From IMG/VR virus record IMGVR_UViG_3300021962_000765, positions 1-21,326 of that record: 21,326 bases of DNA. One strand, written 5' to 3'. Shown one piece after another: positions 15,390 to 21,326 of this stretch; the first letter of the stretch is position 1; every line of letters starts with the position of its first letter. The notes beneath the pieces were generated by a model, which did not search any database, was not told the DNA's origin, and saw only the letters and a list, made by a program, of their open reading frames with translations. The position numbers and the translations under genes are program-made. Source of the DNA: a virus.

Positions 15390-16121
15390 ATGGAACGCTA
15401 CGAAAAGATGATGCAGGCAAACATACCGAAGCCTAGTGTTGCTCCAGTTCAGCAGCCAATTGTACGGCAGGCACAACCTATCAATAATCAAATTGAGAGC
15501 GTCACGCCAGAACAACCTAAAACTGATCTTGGTTATGATGTTATTGAGCCAGGTGGTGTGGGAAGCAATACCTTTGGATTTGATTTGATAAATGCAGCTA
15601 AAACAACAGTAAATTGGGAAGGCCGAAGAGATAAGAAAGGTAATCTTTCGGTATATGCCTTGCCTGCTGGTGATATGGGCGGAGATTATGAGGTAGCTGG
15701 AATCAATGACCGATACCATCCAGAAGCATTCAGAAGGATTGCAGGCTTGCCAGCCCAAGATAGGGAGGAAGCGGCCGCAAAATACATCAGTGAATATACA
15801 GCCCCTCTTGTGTCAAGGCTTCCACAGGCAATTCAGCCATTCGCCCAGGATATGGCGTTTAATAGAGGAATGGGCGGTGCAACAAAGTATATCCAAGAGG
15901 GACTAAATTCACTTGGCGTTAAGGTTGCTGTTGACGGAGCCATTGGGCCAAAAACTCTTGCTGCTATTGGAGGAGTAAATCCAAAGCAACTTATGATTGC
16001 GGCGAGCCAAGCGCAATTGAACGATGAAAGAGCCAGGGCTGGTGCTGACCCAAGGAGAAAGAAGTTTATTGTTGGTCTTGAAAACAGAATCAACAACAGA
16101 CTTAGCGCATTTGGGGGGTAG
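15390..16121 (+). CDS. Virion-associated muramidase, GH108-like with peptidoglycan-binding C-terminus
   Basis: The product has 243 residues, with AAGGAG at 15377-15382. Residues 1-70 are a Pro/Gln-rich tail that carries GYDVIEP (48-54) and a weaker GFDLIN (63-68). The catalytic region starts at NWEG with Glu77 as the probable acid, then DMGGDYEVAGIND (95-107), as in GH108 lysozymes (E-G-G...D-x-G-G-x-T-x-x-G-I). DMAFNRG (154-160) and VDGAIGPKTLAAI (181-193) form the peptidoglycan-binding part. It would cut the glycan strands locally during DNA entry, or act at lysis. Its place directly after the ejection protein and the shared motif favour a virion role. No signal peptide is seen. Confidence 0.75.
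   Translation: MERYEKMMQANIPKPSVAPVQQPIVRQAQPINNQIESVTPEQPKTDLGYDVIEPGGVGSNTFGFDLINAAKTTVNWEGRRDKKGNLSVYALPAGDMGGDYEVAGINDRYHPEAFRRIAGLPAQDREEAAAKYISEYTAPLVSRLPQAIQPFAQDMAFNRGMGGATKYIQEGLNSLGVKVAVDGAIGPKTLAAIGGVNPKQLMIAASQAQLNDERARAGADPRRKKFIVGLENRINNRLSAFGG
15531..15593 (+). other. Shared IEP motif copies in the muramidase N-terminal tail
   Basis: GYDVIEP lies at residues 48-54 and a degenerate GFDLIN at residues 63-68, 15 residues apart. The first is identical to the second copy in the preceding 1187-residue ejection protein. The catalytic region begins only at about residue 74, so the motif sits in a flexible, non-catalytic tail. Confidence 0.75.
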
Positions 16122-16125
16122 TTAA

Positions 16126-16464
16126 TTATTCTGAATCGTTTTCAAACACATAGGTTGAACCAGCCGTTCCAGAATAATAATCGCCAACCTGCACTTTTGT
16201 TCCATTTGATCCATAATAAAGGTATCCAGTTTTTGTCACAATTTCTCCGTTCCCATAATAAACATCTCCACACGATGAATAACATCCATTAGGGGTTTGT
16301 TTGAGTATGCCATTATCCACTATCAATCCATTGGATGTTATAGCCAGTCCCTTGCCACCGCTAAACACGGCGCATCCAGAGTCATATACTCCGCCAGCAA
16401 AGTCATCCGCCAACCCCGATGCCACAAGCATCGCCATCAGTGTTATAGTTGTTATTGCTTTCAT
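16126..16464 (-). CDS. Exported small Cys-containing protein, lone minus-strand gene
   Basis: The protein has 112 residues. It begins MKAITTITLMAMLVASGLAD, a typical Sec signal peptide with cleavage likely after GLA. The mature part holds three cysteines (near residues 31, 61 and 65), and its second half has Gly/Tyr strand repeats (GDVYYGNGEIVTKTGYLYYG; KVQVGDYYSG). It is the only minus-strand gene, convergent with the muramidase gene (4 bases apart) and divergent from the next. No Shine-Dalgarno sequence is seen. A weak TTGACG (16495-16500, minus) and TAGAAA (16474-16479) 15 bases apart would give a near-leaderless transcript. It may be a host-altering accessory ('moron') gene. Family not recognised. 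Confidence 0.6.
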   Translation of the reverse strand: MKAITTITLMAMLVASGLADDFAGGVYDSGCAVFSGGKGLAITSNGLIVDNGILKQTPNGCYSSCGDVYYGNGEIVTKTGYLYYGSNGTKVQVGDYYSGTAGSTYVFENDSE

Positions 16465-16502
16465 AGGAAAAAGTTTCTAGCACAAACCCAAAGCCGTCAA
16501 GC

Positions 16503-16886
16503 ATGAAATTATCATCACGTCAAATAGGTGCAGTAGGGGTGGCGCGCGTTACTGGCGCGTTACTGCGGTGCGGGTACTCGGTGCTGTTACCTTACGAGGA
16601 CTTTTCTGGTTATGATGTAGTAGCTGAAAAGAACAATAAGTTCTTCCGCATCCAAGTTAAGACCGCCCAAGCCGTAGAGTCTGGGCGCACCAAGTATCGC
16701 TTCAGCACCAGCGTTGGCAATGGGTACAACATACCCAAACGCGCTATCAGTGGCGTGGATTATGTGGCCTGCTGGGGAATGAACGATGATCTATTCTGGC
16801 TTTTGCCAATTGCCAAGTGCAGATCGGTCACAACCAAGCTTTGTCCATCGACAGGCCAAAGCTGGCGTGTATTCCAGAATCTATGA
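16503..16886 (+). CDS. PD-(D/E)XK-type nuclease, group I intron endonuclease/resolvase-like
   Basis: The product has 127 residues. An N-terminal helix (QIGAVGVARVTGALLRCGY) precedes the catalytic strand pair GYDVVAEKNNKFFRIQVKTA, with Asp38 and Gln51-x-Lys53, so the usual E/D-x-K is Q-x-K as in several small archaeal and phage PD-(D/E)XK nucleases. The remainder (GVDYVACWGMNDDLFWLLPI) is the expected third strand region. It probably cuts DNA as a resolvase or host-DNA nuclease. No ribosome site is obvious. The stop overlaps the next gene by ATGA. It opens the DNA-metabolism half of the window. Confidence 0.7.
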   Translation: MKLSSRQIGAVGVARVTGALLRCGYSVLLPYEDFSGYDVVAEKNNKFFRIQVKTAQAVESGRTKYRFSTSVGNGYNIPKRAISGVDYVACWGMNDDLFWLLPIAKCRSVTTKLCPSTGQSWRVFQNL

Positions 16887-17062
16887 CCGAGAAGGAGGCG
16901 TGGGTAAAGTTTGAGGATGGGCTGAAGGATGCACAATCCTTCGACGAGGCTGTGGCTTGGGTCAAAAAGAACAAGAAGATCGTCGAGAAACTTACTATGA
17001 TGGCAATGATTAGACGATTTAATAATGATATTAGCCGCGCTAATAAGACTTGGCGGAACTGA
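16883..17062 (+). CDS. Small helical hypothetical protein
   Basis: The product is 59 residues when started at ATG 16883, whose ATGA overlaps the preceding stop. The in-frame ATG 16817 would add 22 residues lying wholly inside the nuclease gene and is less likely. The sequence is helical and charged (WVKFEDGLKDAQSFDEAVAW; VKKNKKIVEKL; MMAMIRRFNNDISRAN). No motif is recognised. Its size and coupling to the nuclease suggest an accessory or regulatory partner, which is inference. Confidence 0.6.
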   Translation: MTEKEAWVKFEDGLKDAQSFDEAVAWVKKNKKIVEKLTMMAMIRRFNNDISRANKTWRN

Positions 17063-17086
17063 AATAGATTAAAATATATATCGACA

Positions 17087-17116
17087 CCATTGCGGGTTGA
17101 CAGCTAAACCCGATGG
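17087..17116 (+). promoter_or_regulatory. Hairpin directly before the resolvase-like start codon
   Basis: CGGGTT (17093-17098) pairs with AACCCG (17107-17112) around an 8-base loop, and CCAT (17087-17090) pairs with ATGG (17113-17116), leaving a 2-base TG bulge. It abuts the ATG at 17117 and lies in the only 54-base gap of this part, which also holds an AT-rich stretch at 17069-17082. A translational operator or mRNA-processing signal is possible. Confidence 0.45.
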
Positions 17117-17581
17117 ATGGGCAAAATCAATAGTCGGGCTAAAGGCGCAGCGGGTGAGAGAGAGTTAGCCAATTATCTGCGCAAACAGGGTTGGCAGAAG
17201 GCCAGACGCACCCAGCAGTATGCAGGCAATCCCGAAGGTGGTAGCGGGGATGTGGTTTGCGAGAATTTCCCATTTCATATTGAAGGCAAGCGTTGCCAAG
17301 CACTGAAGCCCGAAGAATGGATGGAGCAGTCCAAGCAAGATTGTCCAGAAGGCAAGATTCCAGCAGTGTTCTTTCGCCGTAATGGTCGCAAAGAGTGGCT
17401 AGTCATATTGACCGCCGACAGCGTATGCGAATTAGCTCGACAAATCGCACCAGCAAATGTGAAGATTGAATATGTGCCAAATAATCCGATGTCAACTACA
17501 GTCGGTGCTGGCTTTTGGGTGCACAGCCCAGACCAACTTATCCCCAAATACATACAACCAATAATAAACCCAAATAAATAA
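17117..17581 (+). CDS. PD-(D/E)XK endonuclease, putative Holliday junction resolvase (T7 gp3 role)
   Basis: The product has 154 residues. Residues 6-22 (SRAKGAAGERELANYLR) carry the conserved N-terminal Glu14, GSGDVV (42-47) gives Asp45, and FHIEGKR (53-59) gives Glu56-x-Lys58, the full PD-(D/E)XK signature of phage Holliday-junction resolvase-like nucleases. IPAVFFRRNGRKEWLVIL is the following strand pair. Such enzymes resolve branched replication intermediates before packaging. ATG 17117 has no Shine-Dalgarno and is preceded by a hairpin; the nearby ATG 17113 closes after six codons. It is followed by the SSB-like gene. Confidence 0.75.
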   Translation: MGKINSRAKGAAGERELANYLRKQGWQKARRTQQYAGNPEGGSGDVVCENFPFHIEGKRCQALKPEEWMEQSKQDCPEGKIPAVFFRRNGRKEWLVILTADSVCELARQIAPANVKIEYVPNNPMSTTVGAGFWVHSPDQLIPKYIQPIINPNK

Positions 17582-17593
17582 AGGAGAAATAAC

Positions 17594-18235
17594 ATGGCAC
17601 TAACCATAAGTGAATCGCAGAAGATGGAACGCAAGTTGCCCGAAGCTGGCGCAACCGTAGGCGTTCTTTACAGCCTAGTTGACCTAGGCCACCAGAAAAC
17701 TAATTGGGACAACCAAGAGAAGTGGACACCTAAAGTTCGCTTGACCTTTGAGTTGCCCGATCAGACTGATGAGTTTGAGGTAGAGGAGAAGGGCAAAGTA
17801 ACAAAGGTAGAAAAGCCTATGGTCGTTTCCATCGAGCAAACCCGCAGTCTTGGCGAGAAAGCAAGCCTTCGCAAGCTTCTCGAACAATGGCGTGGTCAAA
17901 CCTTCACATCCAAGGAACTCCAAGCGTTCAGCTTGAAGAACCTATTGGGCAAGCCAGCTATGCTGACGCTGATCCACAAGACCAGCCAGCAGGGCAGGCA
18001 GTATTGCGCCATTGCGGGTGCATCCAAACTGCCCAAGGGCATGAAAGCACCAGCTACCACCACTAATGATCAGTTGTATTACGAGATCGAGCAGGGTGAG
18101 GCTGGGCAGTTTAACGACATGCCCGACTGGTTGCAGGAGAAGATCCGCGCTTCCAAAGAGTTTGCTACCGCTGCGGGAAAGTCCACTGCCACTAAGGTCG
18201 AAGTTGACGCAGACGGCAATGTAATGCCGTTCTAG
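17594..18235 (+). CDS. Single-stranded DNA-binding-like protein (T7 gp2.5 role)
   Basis: The product has 213 residues, with AAGGAG at 17581-17586. The central part has strands typical of an OB fold (WTPKVRLTFELPDQ; PMVVSIEQTRS; GKPAMLTLIHK; RQYCAIAGASKLPKG), and the last residues are VDADGNVMPF. An acidic end with a terminal MPF resembles the DDDIPF tip by which bacterial SSB recruits partners. It lies between a resolvase and a RecB-like exonuclease, matching an SSB/exonuclease recombination set. It would coat single-stranded DNA and may promote annealing. The exact family is not certain from sequence alone. Confidence 0.7.
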   Translation: MALTISESQKMERKLPEAGATVGVLYSLVDLGHQKTNWDNQEKWTPKVRLTFELPDQTDEFEVEEKGKVTKVEKPMVVSIEQTRSLGEKASLRKLLEQWRGQTFTSKELQAFSLKNLLGKPAMLTLIHKTSQQGRQYCAIAGASKLPKGMKAPATTTNDQLYYEIEQGEAGQFNDMPDWLQEKIRASKEFATAAGKSTATKVEVDADGNVMPF

Positions 18236-18240
18236 GTTAT

Positions 18241-19074
18241 ATGGCACTTACTATTACAAGTAAGTGGGATAGCTCCTCGGCTAATTCCAGATTGGTTATT
18301 GTTGAAAGCAGCGGCCACTGGTACGATGCCGAGGGGCGATCTGCCCACGTTATTCTCGGAAAGAATGGCAAGGAACGAAACACAACTGTTGCTGACGCTA
18401 GAAAGATGGGATTGTTGCCATCGGTCACTAGCGTCCAGTCAATTTTGGAGAAGCCCCAACTGACGGCATGGAAAATTTCCACCGCCGTAGAGTCTGCGCT
18501 TACTCTGCCAAAGGAGGAAAATGAAACACTCGAAGAATACGCAAGAAGGGTCGTTGAGGACAGCAAGGCGCAAACCAAGAAAGCCGCAGAGCATGGTACG
18601 GCAGTTCACACCGAAATGGAGAACATCCTCTTGGGAAGAGCCGTATCCAGAGATGAAACACTTGCTCCATACATCGAAACCTTTAAGAAGTGGTCTGATG
18701 CAAACATTGAGAAAACCTACTGGTGCGAAAAGGGTCTTGTCGGCGCAGGCTATGCGGGAAGGTGTGATGCCTACGTCAAGCTACGCGGTATTGGTGACGC
18801 TATCATCGACCTAAAGAATCGGAAGGTTAACAAGAAGTACAACGTCCCGCCTTGGTATCCAACCGATGCGCAACAGCTTTGGGCATATAGGAATGCAAGC
18901 GAGAATCCTCAAGCAGCCTGCGTTTCAGTTGTTCTGGCATCCAATGATCCAGAATACATAGAGCATCATCAGTGGGACGAAGACGAACTCTACCAAGCTG
19001 GCATTGCATTCTGCGCTATGCAGAAGGTGTGGGCTTGGGTAAAGGGTTACACTCCTCCTGGGATGAAATTGTGA
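18241..19074 (+). CDS. RecB/Cas4-like PD-(D/E)XK exonuclease (T7 gp6 role)
   Basis: The protein has 277 residues. The motifs in order are GTAVH (119-123) with His123, Glu163 in WCEKGL, GRCDAY (173-178) with Asp176, IIDLKNRK (188-195) with Asp190-x-Lys192, and QQLWAYRNA (211-219), the helix typical of RecB-family nucleases. All catalytic residues expected for a two-metal PD-(D/E)XK exonuclease are present, and there is no helicase domain. It probably degrades double-stranded ends for recombination and nucleotide recycling. It starts five bases after the SSB gene without a clear ribosome site and ends in a GTGA overlap. Confidence 0.8.
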   Translation: MALTITSKWDSSSANSRLVIVESSGHWYDAEGRSAHVILGKNGKERNTTVADARKMGLLPSVTSVQSILEKPQLTAWKISTAVESALTLPKEENETLEEYARRVVEDSKAQTKKAAEHGTAVHTEMENILLGRAVSRDETLAPYIETFKKWSDANIEKTYWCEKGLVGAGYAGRCDAYVKLRGIGDAIIDLKNRKVNKKYNVPPWYPTDAQQLWAYRNASENPQAACVSVVLASNDPEYIEHHQWDEDELYQAGIAFCAMQKVWAWVKGYTPPGMKL

Positions 19075-19142
19075 TTGACCCACAAGACGTGCTTTGGCTA
19101 GAAGATTTGCTGGACCAAGTTTATAGAAACCTAGCAAAATGA
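19071..19142 (+). CDS. Micro-ORF, 23 residues, coupled on both sides
   Basis: GTG 19071 shares GTGA with the exonuclease stop, and its TGA (19140-19142) shares ATGA with the methyltransferase start. The frame therefore fills the intergenic stretch exactly. The predicted peptide is acidic and helical (MIDPQDVLWLEDLLDQVYR and four more residues), with regularly spaced Leu and Trp that would make an amphipathic helix. No family can be assigned at this length. It may be a real small protein or may serve only to carry ribosomes to the next gene. Confidence 0.45.
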   Translation: MIDPQDVLWLEDLLDQVYRNLAK

Positions 19143-19810
19143 AGTCAATTGTATCAAATTTAGATTATAAAAATGGTGACAGGCTATACGACTTAGCCAT
19201 GTTTGATCCACCTTTTGATATTTGGAAGGATATAGATTGGAAGCCAAAAGCTAAAACATATTGTTGTTTCACGAATTTTCAGAATAGGCATTATGTTGAA
19301 AAGATATTTGGAAATCCTAAATTTGAAATTATTTGGTTTTTTAAGGACGGAAGATGGGTTAGCCACAATATGCCAAGGCTCACACATGAGCATATTATGA
19401 TATACGGAGAATTGCGCCATGATGCATATACTGGAGATTATAATACAAATATGTTGCCAGTAAGAAAGGGAATGGGATGTATAGGCAGGGATAAGAGTCT
19501 TGGAGAAAGAACATATATTCCAAAAGAAAGAAAAATGCTGAACAGCGTAATTGAAGTGCCTAGAAATGTTGGGAAGGAATTGGGTGTTTGGGGTAAGCCA
19601 ATTGATTTGGTTAAGCCAATAATGGAATGGTTGTGCAGGGAGGGTGAGGCAGTTTGGGATGGATTTGCTGGTAGTGGCACTTTTGGAGTTGTGGCAAAAG
19701 ATTTAAAACTTGATTACGATGGATATGAAATTAATTCAGATACCTGCATGGCTGCAAATTCAAGAATAAATAGTCATTTATCTTGTGAGCTATTATTTAA
19801 TAAATTATGA
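19139..19810 (+). CDS. DNA N6-adenine/N4-cytosine methyltransferase, class beta
   Basis: The protein has 223 residues. DPPF (23-26) is catalytic motif IV, and WDGFAGSGTFGV (173-184) is the AdoMet-binding FxGxG motif I, followed by GYEIN (195-199), the acidic motif II residue. Motif IV preceding motif I defines class beta. KPIDLVKPIMEWL (153-165) matches motif X. No restriction endonuclease partner is evident nearby, so it is an orphan enzyme, probably protecting phage DNA from host restriction. A 60-base sample at 19141-19200 has 19 G+C against 27 in a sample of the preceding gene (18781-18840), suggesting later acquisition. Confidence 0.8.
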   Translation: MKSIVSNLDYKNGDRLYDLAMFDPPFDIWKDIDWKPKAKTYCCFTNFQNRHYVEKIFGNPKFEIIWFFKDGRWVSHNMPRLTHEHIMIYGELRHDAYTGDYNTNMLPVRKGMGCIGRDKSLGERTYIPKERKMLNSVIEVPRNVGKELGVWGKPIDLVKPIMEWLCREGEAVWDGFAGSGTFGVVAKDLKLDYDGYEINSDTCMAANSRINSHLSCELLFNKL

Positions 19811-20103
19811 CACCACCAACAATTCAAGAAATGGGTAACGCTGCACAGGAGATCGTCTGGCGCGTGATGGGCAAGGGATCGGAGAAGTCTGGCTACGGAG
19901 ATTGGTTGGAGAAGGATAGACCCACTCACGATTACCATATCGCTAGAGCCGTACGCCACCTGGCCACAGCGCAGATGCAACTGCACAAGTCATCGCCTTG
20001 TCCTGATAATAACGGTGAGACAAGTGTTGACCATCTTGAGCGTGCGCTGGTAAGAACATTGTTTGTGTTAGCTCAAATAAAGAAAGAGGTACCAAGATTA
20101 TGA
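19807..20103 (+). CDS. Small helical protein with paired H-x-x-R-A motifs (DUF5664-like?)
   Basis: This 98-residue protein starts by ATGA overlap with the methyltransferase. HIARAVRHLATAQ (44-56) and DHLERALVRTLFVLAQ (75-90) are two helices with similar His-x-x-Arg-Ala spacing, as in an all-alpha bundle. The first resembles the nucleotide-pyrophosphohydrolase-type DUF5664 pattern seen in phages, but the metal-binding Glu pairs of active enzymes are not evident. I treat that link as tentative. It lies in the nucleotide/DNA-metabolism cluster and has ordinary composition for its neighbours. Confidence 0.55.
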   Translation: MTPPTIQEMGNAAQEIVWRVMGKGSEKSGYGDWLEKDRPTHDYHIARAVRHLATAQMQLHKSSPCPDNNGETSVDHLERALVRTLFVLAQIKKEVPRL

Positions 20104-20372
20104 TTATGGAAGATGTAAGCGTTGATTTTGAATTTAATGGAGAAAAGTATACTGCGTATGGCAACGCAGAGGTTGATACTATCACCGAGGATATTGGTCC
20201 AGTTGGATATAGGGAACATTACTTTGCCGAGGTGGTCAACAATGTGACTATGTCAAAGATTGAAATTTCAACTGCTACTGAGGACATAAAGAATCCAAGC
20301 AAGGAATTGCTGGAAAAGGCTGATGACCTTTTGTCAATTCAGGCAACAGAAGATTTTGACGCTGGCAAATGA
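20100..20372 (+). CDS. Small acidic hypothetical protein
   Basis: The 90-residue product is acidic, with beta-type alternation at the N-terminus (VSVDFEFNGEKYTAYGNAEV) and a helix near the C-terminus (KELLEKADDLLSIQ). The start ATG 20100 overlaps the previous stop (ATGA); ATG 20106 is a close alternative. The stop overlaps the next gene as ATGA. No motif is recognised. Its coupling suggests co-expression with the preceding helical protein and the following glycosyltransferase. Confidence 0.6.
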   Translation: MIMEDVSVDFEFNGEKYTAYGNAEVDTITEDIGPVGYREHYFAEVVNNVTMSKIEISTATEDIKNPSKELLEKADDLLSIQATEDFDAGK

Positions 20373-21034
20373 AACAAGCATTAGTAACTCAATCGTTTGG
20401 TGAGGACTGGCAGAAGATTCTGGATCTAACTAGGCCACGCATGGAGGCGTACTGCAAGCGGCATAACTGCGACTTCATTCTGATCGACAAACCCCTAACC
20501 CACCCTATGCAGTATTCTAAGTCTGCCATCGGGAACATCATGGCCACTAAGGGCTATGACCAAGTGACATTTGTTGACGCTGATGTTTTGATTACAGCCG
20601 ATTGCCCCAAGCTATCCGAGGACGCTGGTGTATTCTGCGCGTTTGACGAAGGAGCATACTTAGACCGCAAGCCAGAGATGGTTAAGCTGGCTGGTGCATT
20701 CGGTGGTGTTATTGAGCCTCAATTTTACGTCAATACTGGAGTTTTTGTAGTTCATACCAAGGCCGTTGGTATCTTGTCGATGCCACCCATTGGCCTGCAC
20801 CCAAACCACTTTGCCGAGCAGACCTGGCTCAACGTTATGGCGCACCTGTGGGAAATTCCCCTAACCGAGCTTGACCCGTCCTTTAACTGCATGACCAGCG
20901 TTGAGTCACATTTTGGACTAGACCGCTACAAGGATGCGATGATTATTCATTACGCTGGGCAGTCGAATGATCTGGTTAAGTTGGCTAACCAGATTAAAGA
21001 AGACGAAGCGAAGCTGGTGGGGTTGGGTAGGTGA
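20369..21034 (+). CDS. GT-A-type glycosyltransferase
   Basis: The product has 221 residues. An N-terminal Rossmann-like start (KQALVTQSFGEDWQKILDLT) is followed by VTFVDADVLI, with the metal- and nucleotide-sugar-binding DxD at residues 70-72. Later blocks are FYVNTGVFVVHT, FAEQTWLN and MIIHYAGQ, the layout of GT8/GMA12-like enzymes (DxD, then N-T-G-x-F, D/E-Q, H-x-x-G). It would transfer a sugar from a nucleotide donor. The acceptor is unknown: phage virion proteins, modified DNA bases and host surface glycans are all possible. Coupled by ATGA upstream and GTGA downstream. Confidence 0.7.
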   Translation: MKQALVTQSFGEDWQKILDLTRPRMEAYCKRHNCDFILIDKPLTHPMQYSKSAIGNIMATKGYDQVTFVDADVLITADCPKLSEDAGVFCAFDEGAYLDRKPEMVKLAGAFGGVIEPQFYVNTGVFVVHTKAVGILSMPPIGLHPNHFAEQTWLNVMAHLWEIPLTELDPSFNCMTSVESHFGLDRYKDAMIIHYAGQSNDLVKLANQIKEDEAKLVGLGR

Positions 21035-21326
21035 GGTCAACGCACCTGTGTCGTGGTGATTATGACGATAGGTTGCAGCAGTTGGCTGGAGAGGTTGCGT
21101 TGCAAGCCATCCGTGATCTACGCCTGCTTCGCAAGCGAGGGATGGTTAAGGGCATGAAGATTATCAAGGATCACCAGGGCGTAGCACTCAACGATGCGCT
21201 GGAGTACAAGAACTCGCACGAGGTACAGAAGCTACTGCGAGATTTTAAGACAGGCGTTGTCTCTTGGTGGTGCAGAGCCAGCGGAGTAAGGATTGATAAT
21301 CGGACGTTACTGCGCAAACTACAGGA
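21031..21326 (+). CDS. Basic hypothetical protein, truncated by the window end
   Basis: GTG 21031 shares GTGA with the glycosyltransferase stop, and the frame then stays open for 98 codons to the last base. The visible part is strongly basic and helical (GEVALQAIRDLRLLRKRGMV; KNSHEVQKLLRDF), followed by SWWCRASGVRIDNRTLLRKL. The overlap, length and even composition support a real gene. A basic, helical protein in the DNA-metabolism region could bind nucleic acid, but no family is recognised and the C-terminus is missing. Confidence 0.6.
   Translation, partial: MRSTHLCRGDYDDRLQQLAGEVALQAIRDLRLLRKRGMVKGMKIIKDHQGVALNDALEYKNSHEVQKLLRDFKTGVVSWWCRASGVRIDNRTLLRKLQ

Noticed and set aside
16474-16500. 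Minus-strand promoter (TTGACG, then TAGAAA) for the exported-protein gene
   Set aside because: The spacer is only 15 bases and the -10 match is 4 of 6, so I mention it but do not list it as a feature.
16297-16506. 69-codon + strand ORF over the minus-strand gene
   Set aside because: It has Cys/His-rich, chance-like composition and is opposite a frame with a clear signal peptide.
16817-16882. N-terminal extension of the 59-residue protein
   Set aside because: It overlaps the nuclease gene throughout; ATG 16883 forms a normal ATGA overlap.
17097-17102. TTGACA as a sigma-70 -35 box
   Set aside because: No -10-like sequence lies 16-18 bases downstream (GGCAAA at 17 bases), and the bases are part of the hairpin loop region.

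Overview
This window looks like part of the genome of a short-tailed (podovirus-type) double-stranded DNA phage that infects a Gram-negative bacterium. Genes are tightly packed and nearly all on the + strand, and many join by 4-base ATGA or GTGA stop/start overlaps. The order resembles the T7 late region: an adaptor-like protein, a long nozzle protein, a small gp13-like acyltransferase-fold protein, internal core proteins, and a very large gp16-like ejection protein followed by a muramidase. A probable spanin-type lipoprotein points to a Gram-negative host. I cannot name the host. No RNA polymerase, terminase, portal, integrase, tRNA or CRISPR array is seen here, so 'podovirus' rests on gene order and fold resemblance.

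Layout. Positions 1-33 hold the last 10 codons of a gene, probably the major capsid protein, followed by a perfect 10-bp GC-rich hairpin (80-105) placed like the T7 terminator after gene 10. From 131 to 2590 come small head or decoration-type proteins and a LamG-type protein with a nested insert. From 2592 to 3227 is a probable lysis cassette: a 40-residue lipoprotein, an unknown 92-residue protein, and an XhlA-like coiled-coil/membrane protein. From 3236 to 5663 are a fibre-stem protein, a large fibre with fifteen 17-residue repeats, and a small acidic companion. From 5664 to 8602 are adaptor-, nozzle- and gp13-like proteins. From 8602 to 16121 are the internal (ejection) proteins and a virion-type muramidase.

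A lone minus-strand gene (16126-16464) for a small exported Cys-containing protein separates the structural half from a DNA-metabolism half. That half has two small PD-(D/E)XK nucleases, an SSB-like protein ending in a DxxxxMPF-type tail, a RecB-like exonuclease, a 23-codon micro-ORF, an AT-rich class-beta DNA methyltransferase, two small unknown proteins, a GT-A-type glycosyltransferase, and a gene cut by the window end. Together, resolvase, SSB and exonuclease are the usual parts of a phage recombination and host-DNA-recycling module.

The most notable signal I see is a short motif, G-[FY]-[DE]-[IV]-I-E-P. It occurs three times at exact 16-residue spacing at the N-terminus of the 1187-residue ejection protein, and again near the N-terminus of the next gene product, the muramidase. 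This suggests a shared docking or packaging tag for proteins inside the virion. Other points of interest are the minus-strand secreted protein, the tail-fibre repeat arrays, the mosaic composition of the 666-residue core protein, and several genes too small or with non-ATG starts to be found easily.
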